A program made the position numbers and the translations under genes. DNA of 64,000 bases from Halobacteriovoraceae bacterium (GTDB taxonomy: Bacteria; Bdellovibrionota; Bacteriovoracia; Bacteriovoracales; Bacteriovoracaceae): assembly GCA_002712005.1 (NCBI GenBank), contig PASP01000014.1, positions 248,001 through 312,000 on the forward strand, read 5' to 3'. This document shows positions 24,693 to 33,718 of this stretch, piece by piece. The notes under the pieces are model-generated. The model ran no database searches and was not told the DNA's origin. It was given only the letters and a program-made list of their open reading frames with translations. Numbering within the stretch: the stretch's first letter is position 1; every line of letters begins with the position of its first letter.

Positions 24693-24832
24693 AATTCTTC
24701 CTTAAGTCTATTTGCATACTAGCTACAAATGCTGGTTTATCATGATTTAAAACTACTTGAGTTTAAATCATAGCCCTACCTTGTGCCAAGACTACAGGGG
24801 AAATAAATAGAATGGATTTTTAAATAATTTAC

Positions 24833-25582
24833 TTATTGAACTGCGTAAAGATGCTGTTTGGCCTTATAAAGAATGGCCTTGTGAGTTGCATCCCACATTT
24901 TACATCGCATTCTCAAGGATTGAACTCCAGCGTATTGAGCTCTAAGTGTTTTCGTTTCATTGTTACCACAGATCTCTTTAAGACATTTCATGGCCAACGG
25001 GCCGTGACTATAGCCATCTACTTCAATATGACGCTCAAAGTAGTATAGGAGAGTAGGGCACTCAATATTTTCTGATTTTAATACTTTAACCATTTCACGA
25101 AAGACATCAGGTAAGAGCTTTTCTCTTCCATAGAAGAAAGATGCCGCAACTTCTTCGATTCTTCCATTCATCGCTAAGTCTAGATTGAACTCTACGAATT
25201 CTCTAGCGCCTGATGGAATCAGTTCTGTATTAAAAGTATTGAGGAAGTCTTTGATAGCCGCAGTATTGGCTCCAACTTCTTCCATGGCCCTTAAATAGAG
25301 TTCAAAGTGGCTGCAAGGTTCGCCAAATTGATCAACATCGCTTTCTTCACCTAGGACGATTTCGTTGATCATACGTACAACTTCCGCGGAATAAGAGCTT
25401 GGCTTCCAAGGAACGCTAGTGCACGTGACTTTATTTTGGATAGATTTTAAAAGACTCATAAAGTCCCATACAGCAAATACGTGAAATTCCATGAAAGTAC
25501 GAATATCATCGATATTTTTTAGGGACCGGTACACGGGGTGAGCGATAAGCTCATTATGATGTTCTGCAATAATCTTTTCCAT
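24833..25582 (-). CDS. DUF3050 family protein (haem-oxygenase-like fold)
   Basis: A 249-residue soluble protein matching DUF3050: HPVYRSLKNIDDIRTFMEFHVFAVWDFMSLLK near the N-terminus, then an acidic INEIVLGEESDVD helix, FYGREKLLPDVF, and YYFERHIEVDGYSHGPLA. Conserved histidines and acidic residues in helices suggest a di-iron or haem-oxygenase-like helical bundle, as in related TenA/CADD-type proteins; the reaction is unknown. I use the ATG at 25582, which has AGGG eight bases upstream, rather than the GTG three codons earlier. It is a single gene between pckA and the guanine deaminase. Confidence 0.8.
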   Translation of the reverse strand: MEKIIAEHHNELIAHPVYRSLKNIDDIRTFMEFHVFAVWDFMSLLKSIQNKVTCTSVPWKPSSYSAEVVRMINEIVLGEESDVDQFGEPCSHFELYLRAMEEVGANTAAIKDFLNTFNTELIPSGAREFVEFNLDLAMNGRIEEVAASFFYGREKLLPDVFREMVKVLKSENIECPTLLYYFERHIEVDGYSHGPLAMKCLKEICGNNETKTLRAQYAGVQSLRMRCKMWDATHKAILYKAKQHLYAVQ

Positions 25583-25710
25583 AATCAGCACCCTATCAAA
25601 CAGTTTTTGAAGCCGCTACTGGAAAATGCGCAACACAGTAAAAATTAGAAAATATCTAGGATATTTCAAAATATCCATGTAAAAGAAGAGAAATTAATGG
25701 AGTTTTAAAT

Positions 25711-27009
25711 ATGCATAAGTGGATCCTAATTAAAGGGATGATTCTCAATCCCCAATCTGATAAGTCGTGCGAGTTTATTAAAGAGGGTGTCCTTATCCTA
25801 AAGAAGGGAAAGGATAAATATACAATTGCAGACTATGGTAGACGAAGTCTTATCAATGACTATGAAAAGAAACGCTCTCTCAAAGTTGTTGATCATAGCG
25901 ACAGCCTAATTATTCCAGGCCTTCTTGATCTTCATTTTCACTGGGTACAAAAAGATGTCACCTCTATGCCAAAAGATAATCTTCTAAAATGGCTTGAGAA
26001 TTTTACATGGCCCACGGAAGCTAACTTTAAAGATAAGAAATATTGCAACTCTGAAGCAAAAGAATTTTCTTACGAACTTATTCGTAATGGAACATTAGGA
26101 GGAGCTTGCTACGGATCGATTCACTCTCATTCTGTAGATGCAGCTTTTAAATATTTCAAAGGAGATTACTTCGTTGGAAATGTTCTAATGACGATGAATT
26201 CACCTGAGTATCTAATTCAAACTCAAAAACAAGCTAAAACATTACTTGATAAATTATCTGCAAAGTATAAGAAGAATTACGTAGTTACTCCACGCTTCGC
26301 TCCAACTACTGACGAAGAAGTTATGAGACATGGAAGTAAAGTTCAAAAGAAGTGTAAAGGTCTGATTCAATCCCACTTATGTGAAACAAAGAATGAGATT
26401 GATTGGGTTCTTTCAATTTATAGAGAGAGAAAAGGTTTTGAAGATGTAACATCCTACAGTGATATATATCATCGTTGTGGACTACTTGGTGAGAAAACCA
26501 TAATGGGACATGGTATTTATCTTTCTAAGGAAGATATGCAACTTCTGAAAAAAACGAATACAGCCATTGCCCATTGCCCAACCTCAAATGCTCCAGTCAA
26601 AGACAAAGGTCTTGGATCAGGTTTATTTGACTTTAAACAAGCTGAGAAGAATAAGCTCCGCTGGGGACTTGGTAGTGACATTGGTGCTGGGCCATTTGTT
26701 TCGATGCTTGATGTAATGGATAGCTTTGTTAAGCAGAACAAGAAAATAGGGAATAAAGCGGCGACTTATACAAAAGCCTTATATCGATCGACTTTAAAAA
26801 ATGCTGAGATTTTAGGTATAGACCAGAATACTGGAAATTTTGATTTAGGGAAGAGGGCCAATTTGGTTGTATTAAAACCATTAAAGCTTTCAGCTTCAAT
26901 CAAGACTTCTGAACAGGCCTTAAATGAGTTTTTTAAAGCCATCAAAAGTAGAGAAGAGTTTAGGCAAGCTGTGACTGAAGTCTTCTATGAAGGCCAAGTG
27001 ATTTCTTAA
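25711..27009 (+). CDS. Guanine deaminase-like amidohydrolase
   Basis: Metal-dependent amidohydrolase of the guanine deaminase/chlorohydrolase branch, probably turning guanine into xanthine. Metal ligands are visible: HFHW (residues 76-79; most family members have HxH here), SHLCE (about 220-224), MGHGIYL (about 263-269), and GSDIGAG (about 324-330). HCPTSN is the family's substrate-pocket segment. At 432 residues it is the usual length. GGAG lies eight bases before the ATG. Purine salvage from prey or environmental nucleic acids would fit. The exact substrate is inferred from motif resemblance. Confidence 0.8.
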   Translation: MHKWILIKGMILNPQSDKSCEFIKEGVLILKKGKDKYTIADYGRRSLINDYEKKRSLKVVDHSDSLIIPGLLDLHFHWVQKDVTSMPKDNLLKWLENFTWPTEANFKDKKYCNSEAKEFSYELIRNGTLGGACYGSIHSHSVDAAFKYFKGDYFVGNVLMTMNSPEYLIQTQKQAKTLLDKLSAKYKKNYVVTPRFAPTTDEEVMRHGSKVQKKCKGLIQSHLCETKNEIDWVLSIYRERKGFEDVTSYSDIYHRCGLLGEKTIMGHGIYLSKEDMQLLKKTNTAIAHCPTSNAPVKDKGLGSGLFDFKQAEKNKLRWGLGSDIGAGPFVSMLDVMDSFVKQNKKIGNKAATYTKALYRSTLKNAEILGIDQNTGNFDLGKRANLVVLKPLKLSASIKTSEQALNEFFKAIKSREEFRQAVTEVFYEGQVIS

Positions 27010-27497
27010 ATTAAGAAATATTCTAGCCATAGAAGATTTATGAAGCTGATCCCTGTGGTCATCCTATAAATGGTCTTATCTTCATTTATCCATAAGTAAG
27101 TAGGAGTCGCTCTAATATTAAGAGATTCTTCTAACTTAGGCTTTGTCGTAATAAAATGAAATGGGTAGCTATTCTTTGTTATAAAGTTCTTGATGACATC
27201 TTCATTTTCGAAAGGATTATAGGCCCAGACTCTTTCTTGAGGTAGGTCTCCATCCTTAATCGCACTTTTTAATCTTTTCATTTCGAGTTTACAAGGAGCG
27301 CACCACGTAGCCCAAAATAAAACGACATGGGTACCTTGGGGAGGAAAAGAGATAGTCTTGGATGAAATGATTTCTGTGGCATTCAATTTTTCTAGCCTCT
27401 TTCCTTGTTGTTGGAAATTATTAACTAGATTTGGTCCAATTGTAATTCCAAGAAATACAAGAAGAAGTAAACTAAAAAAGAGGTTTTGCTTTTTCAT
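27006..27497 (-). CDS. Thioredoxin-fold protein, TlpA/ResA-like
   Basis: Membrane-anchored or exported thioredoxin-like protein of 163 residues. Residues 6-24 form an N-terminal hydrophobic segment. The active site WCAPC is at 65-69, within the ALFWATWCAPCK-type strand; PTYLWI supplies the cis-proline (about 140). Such proteins reduce disulfides in the periplasm, often for cytochrome c maturation or for reductases; the exported MsrB in this window would need a periplasmic reductant, but this gene is not linked to it. Its last four bases overlap the convergent guanine deaminase gene. Confidence 0.82.
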   Translation of the reverse strand: MKKQNLFFSLLLLVFLGITIGPNLVNNFQQQGKRLEKLNATEIISSKTISFPPQGTHVVLFWATWCAPCKLEMKRLKSAIKDGDLPQERVWAYNPFENEDVIKNFITKNSYPFHFITTKPKLEESLNIRATPTYLWINEDKTIYRMTTGISFINLLWLEYFLI

Positions 27498-27538
27498 TAA
27501 ATCAGCTTAATCGAATTGAAGTCAGTTGGGAAGTTAGA

Positions 27539-27584
27539 CCAAGCCAGCTCTTATTATTAGACTAAAAGATATAAGCTGGCTTGG
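27539..27584. other. Strong hairpin after the hibernation-factor-like operon
   Basis: Perfect 11-base inverted repeat CCAAGCCAGCT / AGCTGGCTTGG (27539-27549 and 27574-27584) seven bases after the stop of the small gene at 27591. No T-run follows on the minus strand, so it is not a standard terminator; it may protect the mRNA 3' end or work with Rho. Confidence 0.6.
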
Positions 27585-27590
27585 GGTAGA

Positions 27591-27911
27591 TTAAGCGATA
27601 GTTTTGCTTAATTGCTGAGGGTATAGCCAAGTAGGATAGTTAGAAAAATCTGTGATTTCTTTGATATGAGATACACAGAATTCTTCTCTTTTAGAATAGT
27701 TTCTCGAATACTTGAAATGGCCACGCAGCTGAACCCTCTTGTTAATAAGTTTAGAAAATTTCTTTTTCCATTTATTTCTAAATTGAAGAATGATTTCTTC
27801 ATCATTATCTAAGAATAGACTGTAGCGACTTATCTCGTTTGATTCGTTCCATTCAATAGGGGTTAGTACTCCTTCAAAGGTTGTATCAAGATAAGGGATA
27901 AACTCTTTCAT
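27591..27911 (-). CDS. Small conserved-looking protein, partner of the hibernation-factor-like gene
   Basis: A 106-residue basic protein I do not recognise. Its ATG overlaps the stop of the preceding gene (ATGA) and GGAGGT lies five bases upstream, so it is translated together with that gene. The pattern of short strands (TFEGVLTPIEW, YSLFLDNDEEIILQF, KRVQLRGHFKY, EEFCVSHIKEI) suggests a small OB-like beta-barrel, a fold often used for RNA or protein binding. It has no signal peptide. A role in modifying the partner's ribosome binding is speculation. Confidence 0.7.
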   Translation of the reverse strand: MKEFIPYLDTTFEGVLTPIEWNESNEISRYSLFLDNDEEIILQFRNKWKKKFSKLINKRVQLRGHFKYSRNYSKREEFCVSHIKEITDFSNYPTWLYPQQLSKTIA

Positions 27912-28300
27912 AGTACCTCCTGTTTTTTTACTAATGAAGGGTGGTTAAGAATTTGGACTTGAGGAAATCGAGACTTCTTCCACTGTTCTATCTGAAAGAG
28001 TATGTCTCGTTGTAACTCTATGAAGCAACTAAGCGGATTTGCACCTTTTGTTGATGTTCTAAATATTTTTCCAGGAGAAGTAATGGATAAATGGGTCTTA
28101 ATCCCTTGTTCTTCCGATTGATGATCTTTTATAAAGACTAATGTGATAAATGAATTATACGGAGAGATTTGGTATAGGCTTTCAAGCTTTTTCTGTATCA
28201 AGTTTCTTTGAGCCTGATTGAGTTGAATACCAAACTCTTTAATAGAGACACTTATGTCATCTTGATCAAAGTATCTAGATTTAATTAAACTACTCGACAT
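27908..28300 (-). CDS. HPF/RaiA-like ribosome hibernation factor (probable)
   Basis: A 130-residue cytoplasmic protein. The start is the ATG at 28300, with a perfect AAGGAGG seven bases upstream; an in-frame ATG six codons earlier lacks one. The arrangement of two strands and two helices (IQLNQAQRNLIQKKLESLYQ, FITLVFIKD, KTHLSITSPG, CFIELQRDILFQIEQWKKSRF) resembles the sigma-54-modulation/HPF family, whose members bind the 30S subunit and hold ribosomes inactive. It is about the length of short HPF or RaiA. The fit is by pattern only. The following small gene is translationally coupled to it. Confidence 0.62.
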   Translation of the reverse strand: MSSSLIKSRYFDQDDISVSIKEFGIQLNQAQRNLIQKKLESLYQISPYNSFITLVFIKDHQSEEQGIKTHLSITSPGKIFRTSTKGANPLSCFIELQRDILFQIEQWKKSRFPQVQILNHPSLVKKQEVL

Positions 28301-28519
28301 CTTAAAACCTCCTTGCATAAGAAAATTAAAAGAAAATAATTTTAAAAAAGTGTTAAAGTAAATTATGCTAAAACTAGCCTGATTGAAGATAGGTCTATCC
28401 TCAAATATATAATGCCATGATTGGAAAAGTTGTCAATAATGGGAATTTATGATTTTACAAAAAAATGACATATTGAAAAGGCCATAACAGACTCATTACG
28501 ATAACTACCGGAAAATAAA

Positions 28520-29677
28520 ATGTATAAAAAATTATTTCTTAGCTGCATCTTCTCCTTATTAGCAATATGCCCAATTTTGGCCAATGGGGAGCTCGATTCC
28601 TGTGAGAGTGAAGTAAAGAGGCTATGCCAAAATCAGACAGAGAGTATTAAGAAAACCTTGGCCTGCCTTAAGAAGAATCACAAGTCTCTTAGCATTCAAT
28701 GTCGGAAAGAAATAGAAAGAGGCGTGAAGCAAGAAGTACAAACAAAACCACCAACGGGGATGCTATTTAGTGGGGGCGGTGGTCTTGGCGGTCGTTTTAG
28801 TTTTATTCCTCTTATTAAGTATCAAGGAGAGAACTTTGGGCCTTTAGGTTCAGATGATGAAGATAAGAAAACAAGACTTAGAAGGCAGTCAGTGGAAGGA
28901 TCTACTCCAATCGGTAAAATTGGGGGAGGTTTTATTTCAACTTCAGTTCGTTATGGAGTTACTCGTTTCAAAGAAGATCAGTTTTTGAATAATGGTACAA
29001 AGGTTAACGATAAATTAGAACAATTGGAATTGGGAATCAATTTCAATCGTCCTCTCGAAAATAAAAAGAATATTAATATTAGGGCTCAGTATGGATATCG
29101 AGGAGATAGAATAGGGGGGAGTGACTATAACTATTCACTTATGACAGGCTATTCTCATCCAACGGAATCAGGTAGAGGGAGATGGCAATACTTTTTAATG
29201 TTTAGTAATAATGGGCCACTTGGTAGCAATATCCCAATCCCAGGAGTGATGTATTTTTATCGTACTTCTACAATGAACTTATTATTAGGGCTTCCTGTTC
29301 TTTCTTTTCAATGGACTCCAGAGAATACATTATTTAGTTTATCCCTCTCAACATTCGGACCATTTTATAATCTTGAAGTGAATTACGGTCTCGTAGACCA
29401 AGTACAATACTTTATTTTTTCACGCTGGAAACAAGAAAACTTTTTTCTTTCTGAGAGAAGATTTGAAGAAGACAGACTCAATTTATATGAAAAAGTTTCT
29501 GGTGTTGGTATGAGGTCTGCACTAATGAAAAGTAGTGTTGGTCTTGAATTAAGAGCTGGTTATTCAAGTGACCGCAAGCTTTATCTTGGAGATGGTCTCT
29601 TTAATAATGATCGTGGCTCATTAGACCTTTCAGACACTCTCTTCTTAAAACTCATGCTTACTAAGGCGTTTCGGTAG
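28520..29677 (+). CDS. Exported protein with cysteine-rich N-terminal domain and beta-barrel
   Basis: A 385-residue exported protein. Signal peptide at residues 1-21. Residues 25-65 carry four cysteines (28, 36, 49, 61) in a pattern like the cysteine-rich repeat of Golgi apparatus protein 1 (PF00839): C-x7-C-x12-C-x11-C with the CLKKNHKSLSIQC ending. After a glycine-rich linker (about 80-95) the rest looks like an outer-membrane barrel with alternating strands (about 130-385), ending in LKLMLTKAFR rather than a C-terminal aromatic. The combination suggests an outer-membrane protein with a disulfide-bonded periplasmic domain. Function unknown. Confidence 0.72.
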   Translation: MYKKLFLSCIFSLLAICPILANGELDSCESEVKRLCQNQTESIKKTLACLKKNHKSLSIQCRKEIERGVKQEVQTKPPTGMLFSGGGGLGGRFSFIPLIKYQGENFGPLGSDDEDKKTRLRRQSVEGSTPIGKIGGGFISTSVRYGVTRFKEDQFLNNGTKVNDKLEQLELGINFNRPLENKKNINIRAQYGYRGDRIGGSDYNYSLMTGYSHPTESGRGRWQYFLMFSNNGPLGSNIPIPGVMYFYRTSTMNLLLGLPVLSFQWTPENTLFSLSLSTFGPFYNLEVNYGLVDQVQYFIFSRWKQENFFLSERRFEEDRLNLYEKVSGVGMRSALMKSSVGLELRAGYSSDRKLYLGDGLFNNDRGSLDLSDTLFLKLMLTKAFR

Positions 29678-29795
29678 AAAAAGCCCATTCCGAGTGTAGA
29701 GCATCTTTTTAACGATAAATATTGACTGAAATCAAGATAAGGCATAAACCTATATAGAGGATTTTGAGAGAATTATTTCTTTCAAAAGGATAAAA

Positions 29796-30539
29796 ATGAA
29801 GCCAAAATCTCAATTTCGTAATCTAGAAGTTGTATCCACTTGTGAGCTTTCACAACATTTAAAAAGAATTGTTTTTACGGGAGAGGATCTTGAGGATTTT
29901 CCCTCAGACTATGAAGGTGGATATGTAAATGTCATCCTCCTTGAGGATAAGTCTCTAATTCAAGAGGGTGAAAGACCCAAAATGCGCTCTTATACAATAG
30001 CCGAATTTGACACAAGTAAGAAGCAGTTAACAATCGATTTCATGATCAACCATCACAATGGGCATACATCTGTATGGGCCAGTCGTACTAAAGTTGGAGA
30101 TAGAATTGTTATAGCTGGACCTGGTCCAAGGAAATTAGATAACTTTAAATCTAATAAATATTTATTTTTTGGTGATCTTACTTCCGTAAATGCGGTTAGA
30201 GGCTCAGTTAATAAACTGAGTAAAGAATCTAAGGTAGAGATAAATCTCTTTGTTCCCACTAAAGATGATTTTTTTGATCTCAATCTAAAGAATCCCTTTT
30301 CCGTGAATTGGATTGTTGCCGATGAAAGTGACTATTTGACTGATGCAGCTAGAAAGAGTCAATTGCTCGATAGTAAAACAATTGTTTTTGCTGCAAGTGA
30401 AGCCAAAAGAATTAAATCATTAAGAGACTATCTAACGAAGGAAAGAGGACTTGTGAATGATTCTCTTTTTATTTCTGGATATTGGCGTGAAGGATTAACA
30501 GACGAACAATATAGAGCAGAAAAGCATAAATATAAGTAG
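29796..30539 (+). CDS. Siderophore-interacting-protein family flavoprotein
   Basis: Cytoplasmic FAD-dependent ferric-siderophore reductase type, 247 residues. The FAD-binding part has RPKMRSYTIAEF (about 65-76), a form of the family's RxYT motif, followed by FMINHHNGHTSVWASRTKVGD, matching the family's HGxxGPAxxWA region. The second half holds the NAD(P)H-binding-like domain (LFFGDLTSVNAV) and the C-terminal FISGYWREGLTDEQYR typical of SIP proteins. AAAGGA lies before the ATG. No siderophore uptake genes are nearby, so its substrate is open. Confidence 0.87.
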   Translation: MKPKSQFRNLEVVSTCELSQHLKRIVFTGEDLEDFPSDYEGGYVNVILLEDKSLIQEGERPKMRSYTIAEFDTSKKQLTIDFMINHHNGHTSVWASRTKVGDRIVIAGPGPRKLDNFKSNKYLFFGDLTSVNAVRGSVNKLSKESKVEINLFVPTKDDFFDLNLKNPFSVNWIVADESDYLTDAARKSQLLDSKTIVFAASEAKRIKSLRDYLTKERGLVNDSLFISGYWREGLTDEQYRAEKHKYK

Positions 30540-30554
30540 GGCAATGCCCTACTT
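30534..30554. terminator. Hairpin between convergent genes
   Basis: Perfect nine-base inverted repeat AAGTAGGGC / GCCCTACTT with an AAT loop, spanning the stop codon of the flavoprotein gene and ending two bases before the end of the convergent gene. A proper T-run is missing on both strands. Confidence 0.45.
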
Positions 30555-30556
30555 CG

Positions 30557-32506
30557 TTAAAATTTAAAAAGCTTCTTAAGTTTTTTCTTACTTTTTTCTA
30601 AAGCTTTATTTGTTTTATTTTTGAGTTGCGACTTTGATTTATTAGAAACAGAATCCGTTAACTCTTTGATCTTTTGATTGGCCTTCTCTTTCTCTGCATT
30701 GATTTTAGACTTGTACTGATTTTCAAGTTTATTGATTTTTTCTTTGAGTTTGTTCTTTTGTTTCTCAACTTTACTTTCCACTGACTCTCTCAATTTACGC
30801 TTAAGTTTTGCAATTTTTTCCTTTAAGAGACCACGGAAAGATTGAGCGATTTGTTGTCCAATATTCGAAGAAATATCCCATTTGAGATCAGATGCTTTAC
30901 CACTGGCTTTTGCGCTCAGATAAGAACTATTAATATCATTCAAAATATCTTCTAATATGGACTTTGTTTTATCAGAACTTGACTCAACTTTAAATTTTGT
31001 GCTGTTAAAATTGTTTCGTAAGTTAAGGGTCACATGGCCTTCGGTGTGTTGGCCCTGAAGATTGAAATTTGAATCTGCTTTGCTCATCGTAATTTTTACT
31101 TTAGAAGAGTCAGATAGTTTTACTCCTTTTATAGGGTAATTTCCAATTGAGAAAGCGAAAGTTTCAAACTCTTTCTTTGTATGATGATTTGCTTGAATTC
31201 TAAGTTTAACTCCACTAAAACCTTGTTTAGGGAAATTTCCACTTAATTCAAAAGTTGCAGGCTTCTTAATATATTGGGGATTATCCGTAATATGGGTAAC
31301 CATCCCCGAAAGATCTCCGCTGAATCCGGGACCTTTTGAAGACTTAGAAGAGATTACAGATTTTTTTAACCAGAATTTAGGATATCCTGTTGTAACGGGG
31401 AATTTTATATCAACGCCTTCTCCTCTTTCTCTGGACTTAATTTTTTCTTCTTTATTTTTTTGTACTGTTTCTTTTTCGGGAAGATATTCTTTGGCAAGAC
31501 CGACGTATTTTCGAACTTCTTCTTCATTTTGACCGATCATCTTTGAAAAAAAGGCCAACGAAAGTGATGTCGGATCAATATCAGGAATATTATATCGGCT
31601 TTCTAGGCTCTTAACATCTTGTTCTATTACATCATCTATTGATTTATATTGGGTCTCAACAATCTTAATATCTTTTTCAAGTTGAGAAACTGCATCTGAA
31701 TATTGCTTAACTTTATTTTTACCTTCTTTTATGGTTTGAGACAGCTCTTTTATTTGCTTGGCGGCTTTTAAGGGGTTTTTATCAAGCTTAGTATCTTTTA
31801 CATCTGATATTAATTTTTTAAACTCTTCTTCCTTGGGTAAGCTTTTAATTCTCTTGTCCCAATGTTCTTCTTTTTCATCAACAAGATTTTCGATCTCTTT
31901 GATTTTTTTCTCTGTAGCTAAGTTATCTTTAATTTCTTCAGTATAGGTTTTAGTGTCCGTTCCATCTAATAATGAAGCAATGTCACCTAGAGCATTTTGG
32001 TTGAATTTTTCTTTCGCTACATCAAGTGCATTATCTCTACCTTCTTTTAAGGTTTCACTTTTTTGAATGAGGGAATTTTCATCTTCTGGGAGAATTTCGC
32101 CTGGATATGATCTTTCTGTATATATTGCAATTTGCTTAATAGAAGATTCATCTATAACAATCTTTCCTCTAAGAATAGCATCCCACAGTAGCTTGAATCG
32201 AATTGAATCTATCTGGAGGATATTGAGCTTAGGCTCATCTTTATTTGTGAATTGTATATTTTCGATAAGAAGATCTGCTCGAGTAAAGCTTGTTGTAAGG
32301 TCTTCTACATTAACCTCTGCACCGTGAATATGGGTTAATGTCCACTCCAGTGCAGATTTAAGATTTCGGTCAAATAAAAATTTGAAGTATAAAAAGCTTG
32401 CCGTGAAAATAAAGACGAGCGCTACAATGAGTCCTGTTCGAAAAGGACCTTTTGGTTTCTTCTTTTTAGATACTTCTTCGGCTTTTTTATCCATAGAGGC
32501 TGTCAT
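30557..32506 (-). CDS. TIGR03545 family protein (AsmA-like)
   Basis: A 649-residue protein with a short cytoplasmic start, one membrane helix (about 26-45) and a large periplasmic part. The segment HGAEVNVEDLTTSF, then LLIENIQF and KIVIDESSIKQIAIYTER, follows the AsmA/DUF748-like pattern of repeated beta-strands; a charged coiled coil fills about 180-310, then more strands (YPKFWLKKSVISS; FSGVKLRIQANHH), then a very lysine-rich coiled tail (about 575-649). I recognise it as the TIGR03545 family, normally encoded next to TIGR03546, as here (20-base overlap). AsmA-like proteins bridge membranes and carry lipids; that role is inference. Confidence 0.82.
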   Translation of the reverse strand: MTASMDKKAEEVSKKKKPKGPFRTGLIVALVFIFTASFLYFKFLFDRNLKSALEWTLTHIHGAEVNVEDLTTSFTRADLLIENIQFTNKDEPKLNILQIDSIRFKLLWDAILRGKIVIDESSIKQIAIYTERSYPGEILPEDENSLIQKSETLKEGRDNALDVAKEKFNQNALGDIASLLDGTDTKTYTEEIKDNLATEKKIKEIENLVDEKEEHWDKRIKSLPKEEEFKKLISDVKDTKLDKNPLKAAKQIKELSQTIKEGKNKVKQYSDAVSQLEKDIKIVETQYKSIDDVIEQDVKSLESRYNIPDIDPTSLSLAFFSKMIGQNEEEVRKYVGLAKEYLPEKETVQKNKEEKIKSRERGEGVDIKFPVTTGYPKFWLKKSVISSKSSKGPGFSGDLSGMVTHITDNPQYIKKPATFELSGNFPKQGFSGVKLRIQANHHTKKEFETFAFSIGNYPIKGVKLSDSSKVKITMSKADSNFNLQGQHTEGHVTLNLRNNFNSTKFKVESSSDKTKSILEDILNDINSSYLSAKASGKASDLKWDISSNIGQQIAQSFRGLLKEKIAKLKRKLRESVESKVEKQKNKLKEKINKLENQYKSKINAEKEKANQKIKELTDSVSNKSKSQLKNKTNKALEKSKKKLKKLFKF

Positions 32507-33011
32507 ATTTGTAATACCATTTGTAAAAGGAGGTTGCTTTTAATGCTTTAAAGAATTTTGTATCTTTAAAGCGTTCAACAACAGATTTCCTATATTTAAC
32601 AATTAAGATTTTTGAAGTGATAAAGACAAAAGGAGAAAGGATAATCGAAATGACTCCGGATCCCATGACAAGGGTATTGTAGAATCGAGTCATTGGAATA
32701 ATGGGAAGATTATAGAGTGTTGTAAATATTCCCTGAAGTGAATCTAGTTGGAGTACAAATAGTCCTGCACTATGAAAAAGAGGATCTAAGATAAAAGCTA
32801 TAAATGAGAAGAAAAATAGAGAAACAAACATCGCTCCTAGTTGAATTCTAAATAGTAAACATAGAAAAAAGATAAGGAGAGTCTGAAGAGATAAAGCAGG
32901 TGTCATACCTAAAATAAAACCAAAGCTTACTCCTGCTGCAATTTGATTTGTTTCTGTCTCAGAGTTGAGGAGTTTTAAGAGTGTAAATATTTGTTTTAGT
33001 ATTAAAGTCAT
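32487..33011 (-). CDS. TIGR03546 family membrane protein (DUF2062-like)
   Basis: A 174-residue inner-membrane protein with three to four helices. The SFGFILGMTPALSLQTLLIFFLC segment (about 30-52) resembles the DUF2062 motif GxFIGxxPxxGxQ. It is the usual partner of TIGR03545. AGGAAG lies before the ATG, and the end overlaps the partner by 20 bases, so expression is coupled. Function is not known for the family; a shared role in the envelope is likely from the conserved pairing. Confidence 0.82.
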   Translation of the reverse strand: MTLILKQIFTLLKLLNSETETNQIAAGVSFGFILGMTPALSLQTLLIFFLCLLFRIQLGAMFVSLFFFSFIAFILDPLFHSAGLFVLQLDSLQGIFTTLYNLPIIPMTRFYNTLVMGSGVISIILSPFVFITSKILIVKYRKSVVERFKDTKFFKALKATSFYKWYYKYDSLYG

Positions 33012-33055
33012 ACTTCTTCCTGGTCACCACATGGGAAACAATAAACAATTTTCTT

Positions 33056-33568
33056 CTAAATCATCCTCTTAGTTGTCCAATCTTTCAAGTCATCTGGAAC
33101 AATTAAACTTTGACGATCAAAACCAAGAGGGTCGAGATATTCTTCTGGTGTTATATTTTGTCTGCCCTTTCGAATTGTGCTTTTGATAAGGGCTCGGGCC
33201 ATCTCTTTTTCTCCGCTCCATACTCTTTGCAGCATATAAAGCCACTTTTCTTCAAATCCAATAAATTGAGTAGTGACTTCAAATTCTTGAAAAAGGGTTA
33301 AGGGACGATAATAGTCCAGCTGGACATGGGATAGGGGACCGATCCATCCTTTTTTCAACGCGAGCTTCAAAAAGCCACTTCTCACTTGAAGATCCCAGCG
33401 AGCAGCTTCAAGATAATTTAAGTATTTTGCGTGGTTCATATGTCTATAGACATCAATATCGATTGGTAAAACTCTAAACTTATGACGAGTAATGTGATTG
33501 ATATCTTTTATAGGCTTTCTGAATTTTGATCTTAGTAGTGTTTGAATAGTTCTGATAAATAAAGTCAT
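33056..33568 (-). CDS. Acyl-CoA thioesterase (hotdog fold, 4HBT type)
   Basis: A 170-residue hotdog-fold thioesterase. The helix and turn VYRHMNHAKYLNYLEAARWDL (about 38-58) contains the MNHxxYxxYxE pattern seen in YbgC/FadM-like and THEM6-like members, and LDYYRPLTLFQEFEVTTQ forms the central strands. It probably hydrolyses acyl-CoA in the cytoplasm; chain length is unknown. It lies 44 bases upstream of the TIGR03546 gene on the same strand and may be co-transcribed. The ATG at 33568 has no clear ribosome site. Confidence 0.85.
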   Translation of the reverse strand: MTLFIRTIQTLLRSKFRKPIKDINHITRHKFRVLPIDIDVYRHMNHAKYLNYLEAARWDLQVRSGFLKLALKKGWIGPLSHVQLDYYRPLTLFQEFEVTTQFIGFEEKWLYMLQRVWSGEKEMARALIKSTIRKGRQNITPEEYLDPLGFDRQSLIVPDDLKDWTTKRMI

Positions 33569-33718
33569 TAAGAAATTCTACTTAAAGATAAGCATTTGGC
33601 CATAAAATACCTGATCACTAAAATAGGTTGAATCATTAAATCTTTGCCTAATCAAATCTTCATTTCCCTAAATTATGAAAATGCGAGAAACTGTTGCAAA
33701 AAATAAATTGGAGTTTTT

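Noticed and set aside
27539-27584. Rho-independent terminator
   Set aside because: Hairpin is strong but no T-run follows on the minus strand; recorded as a hairpin only.
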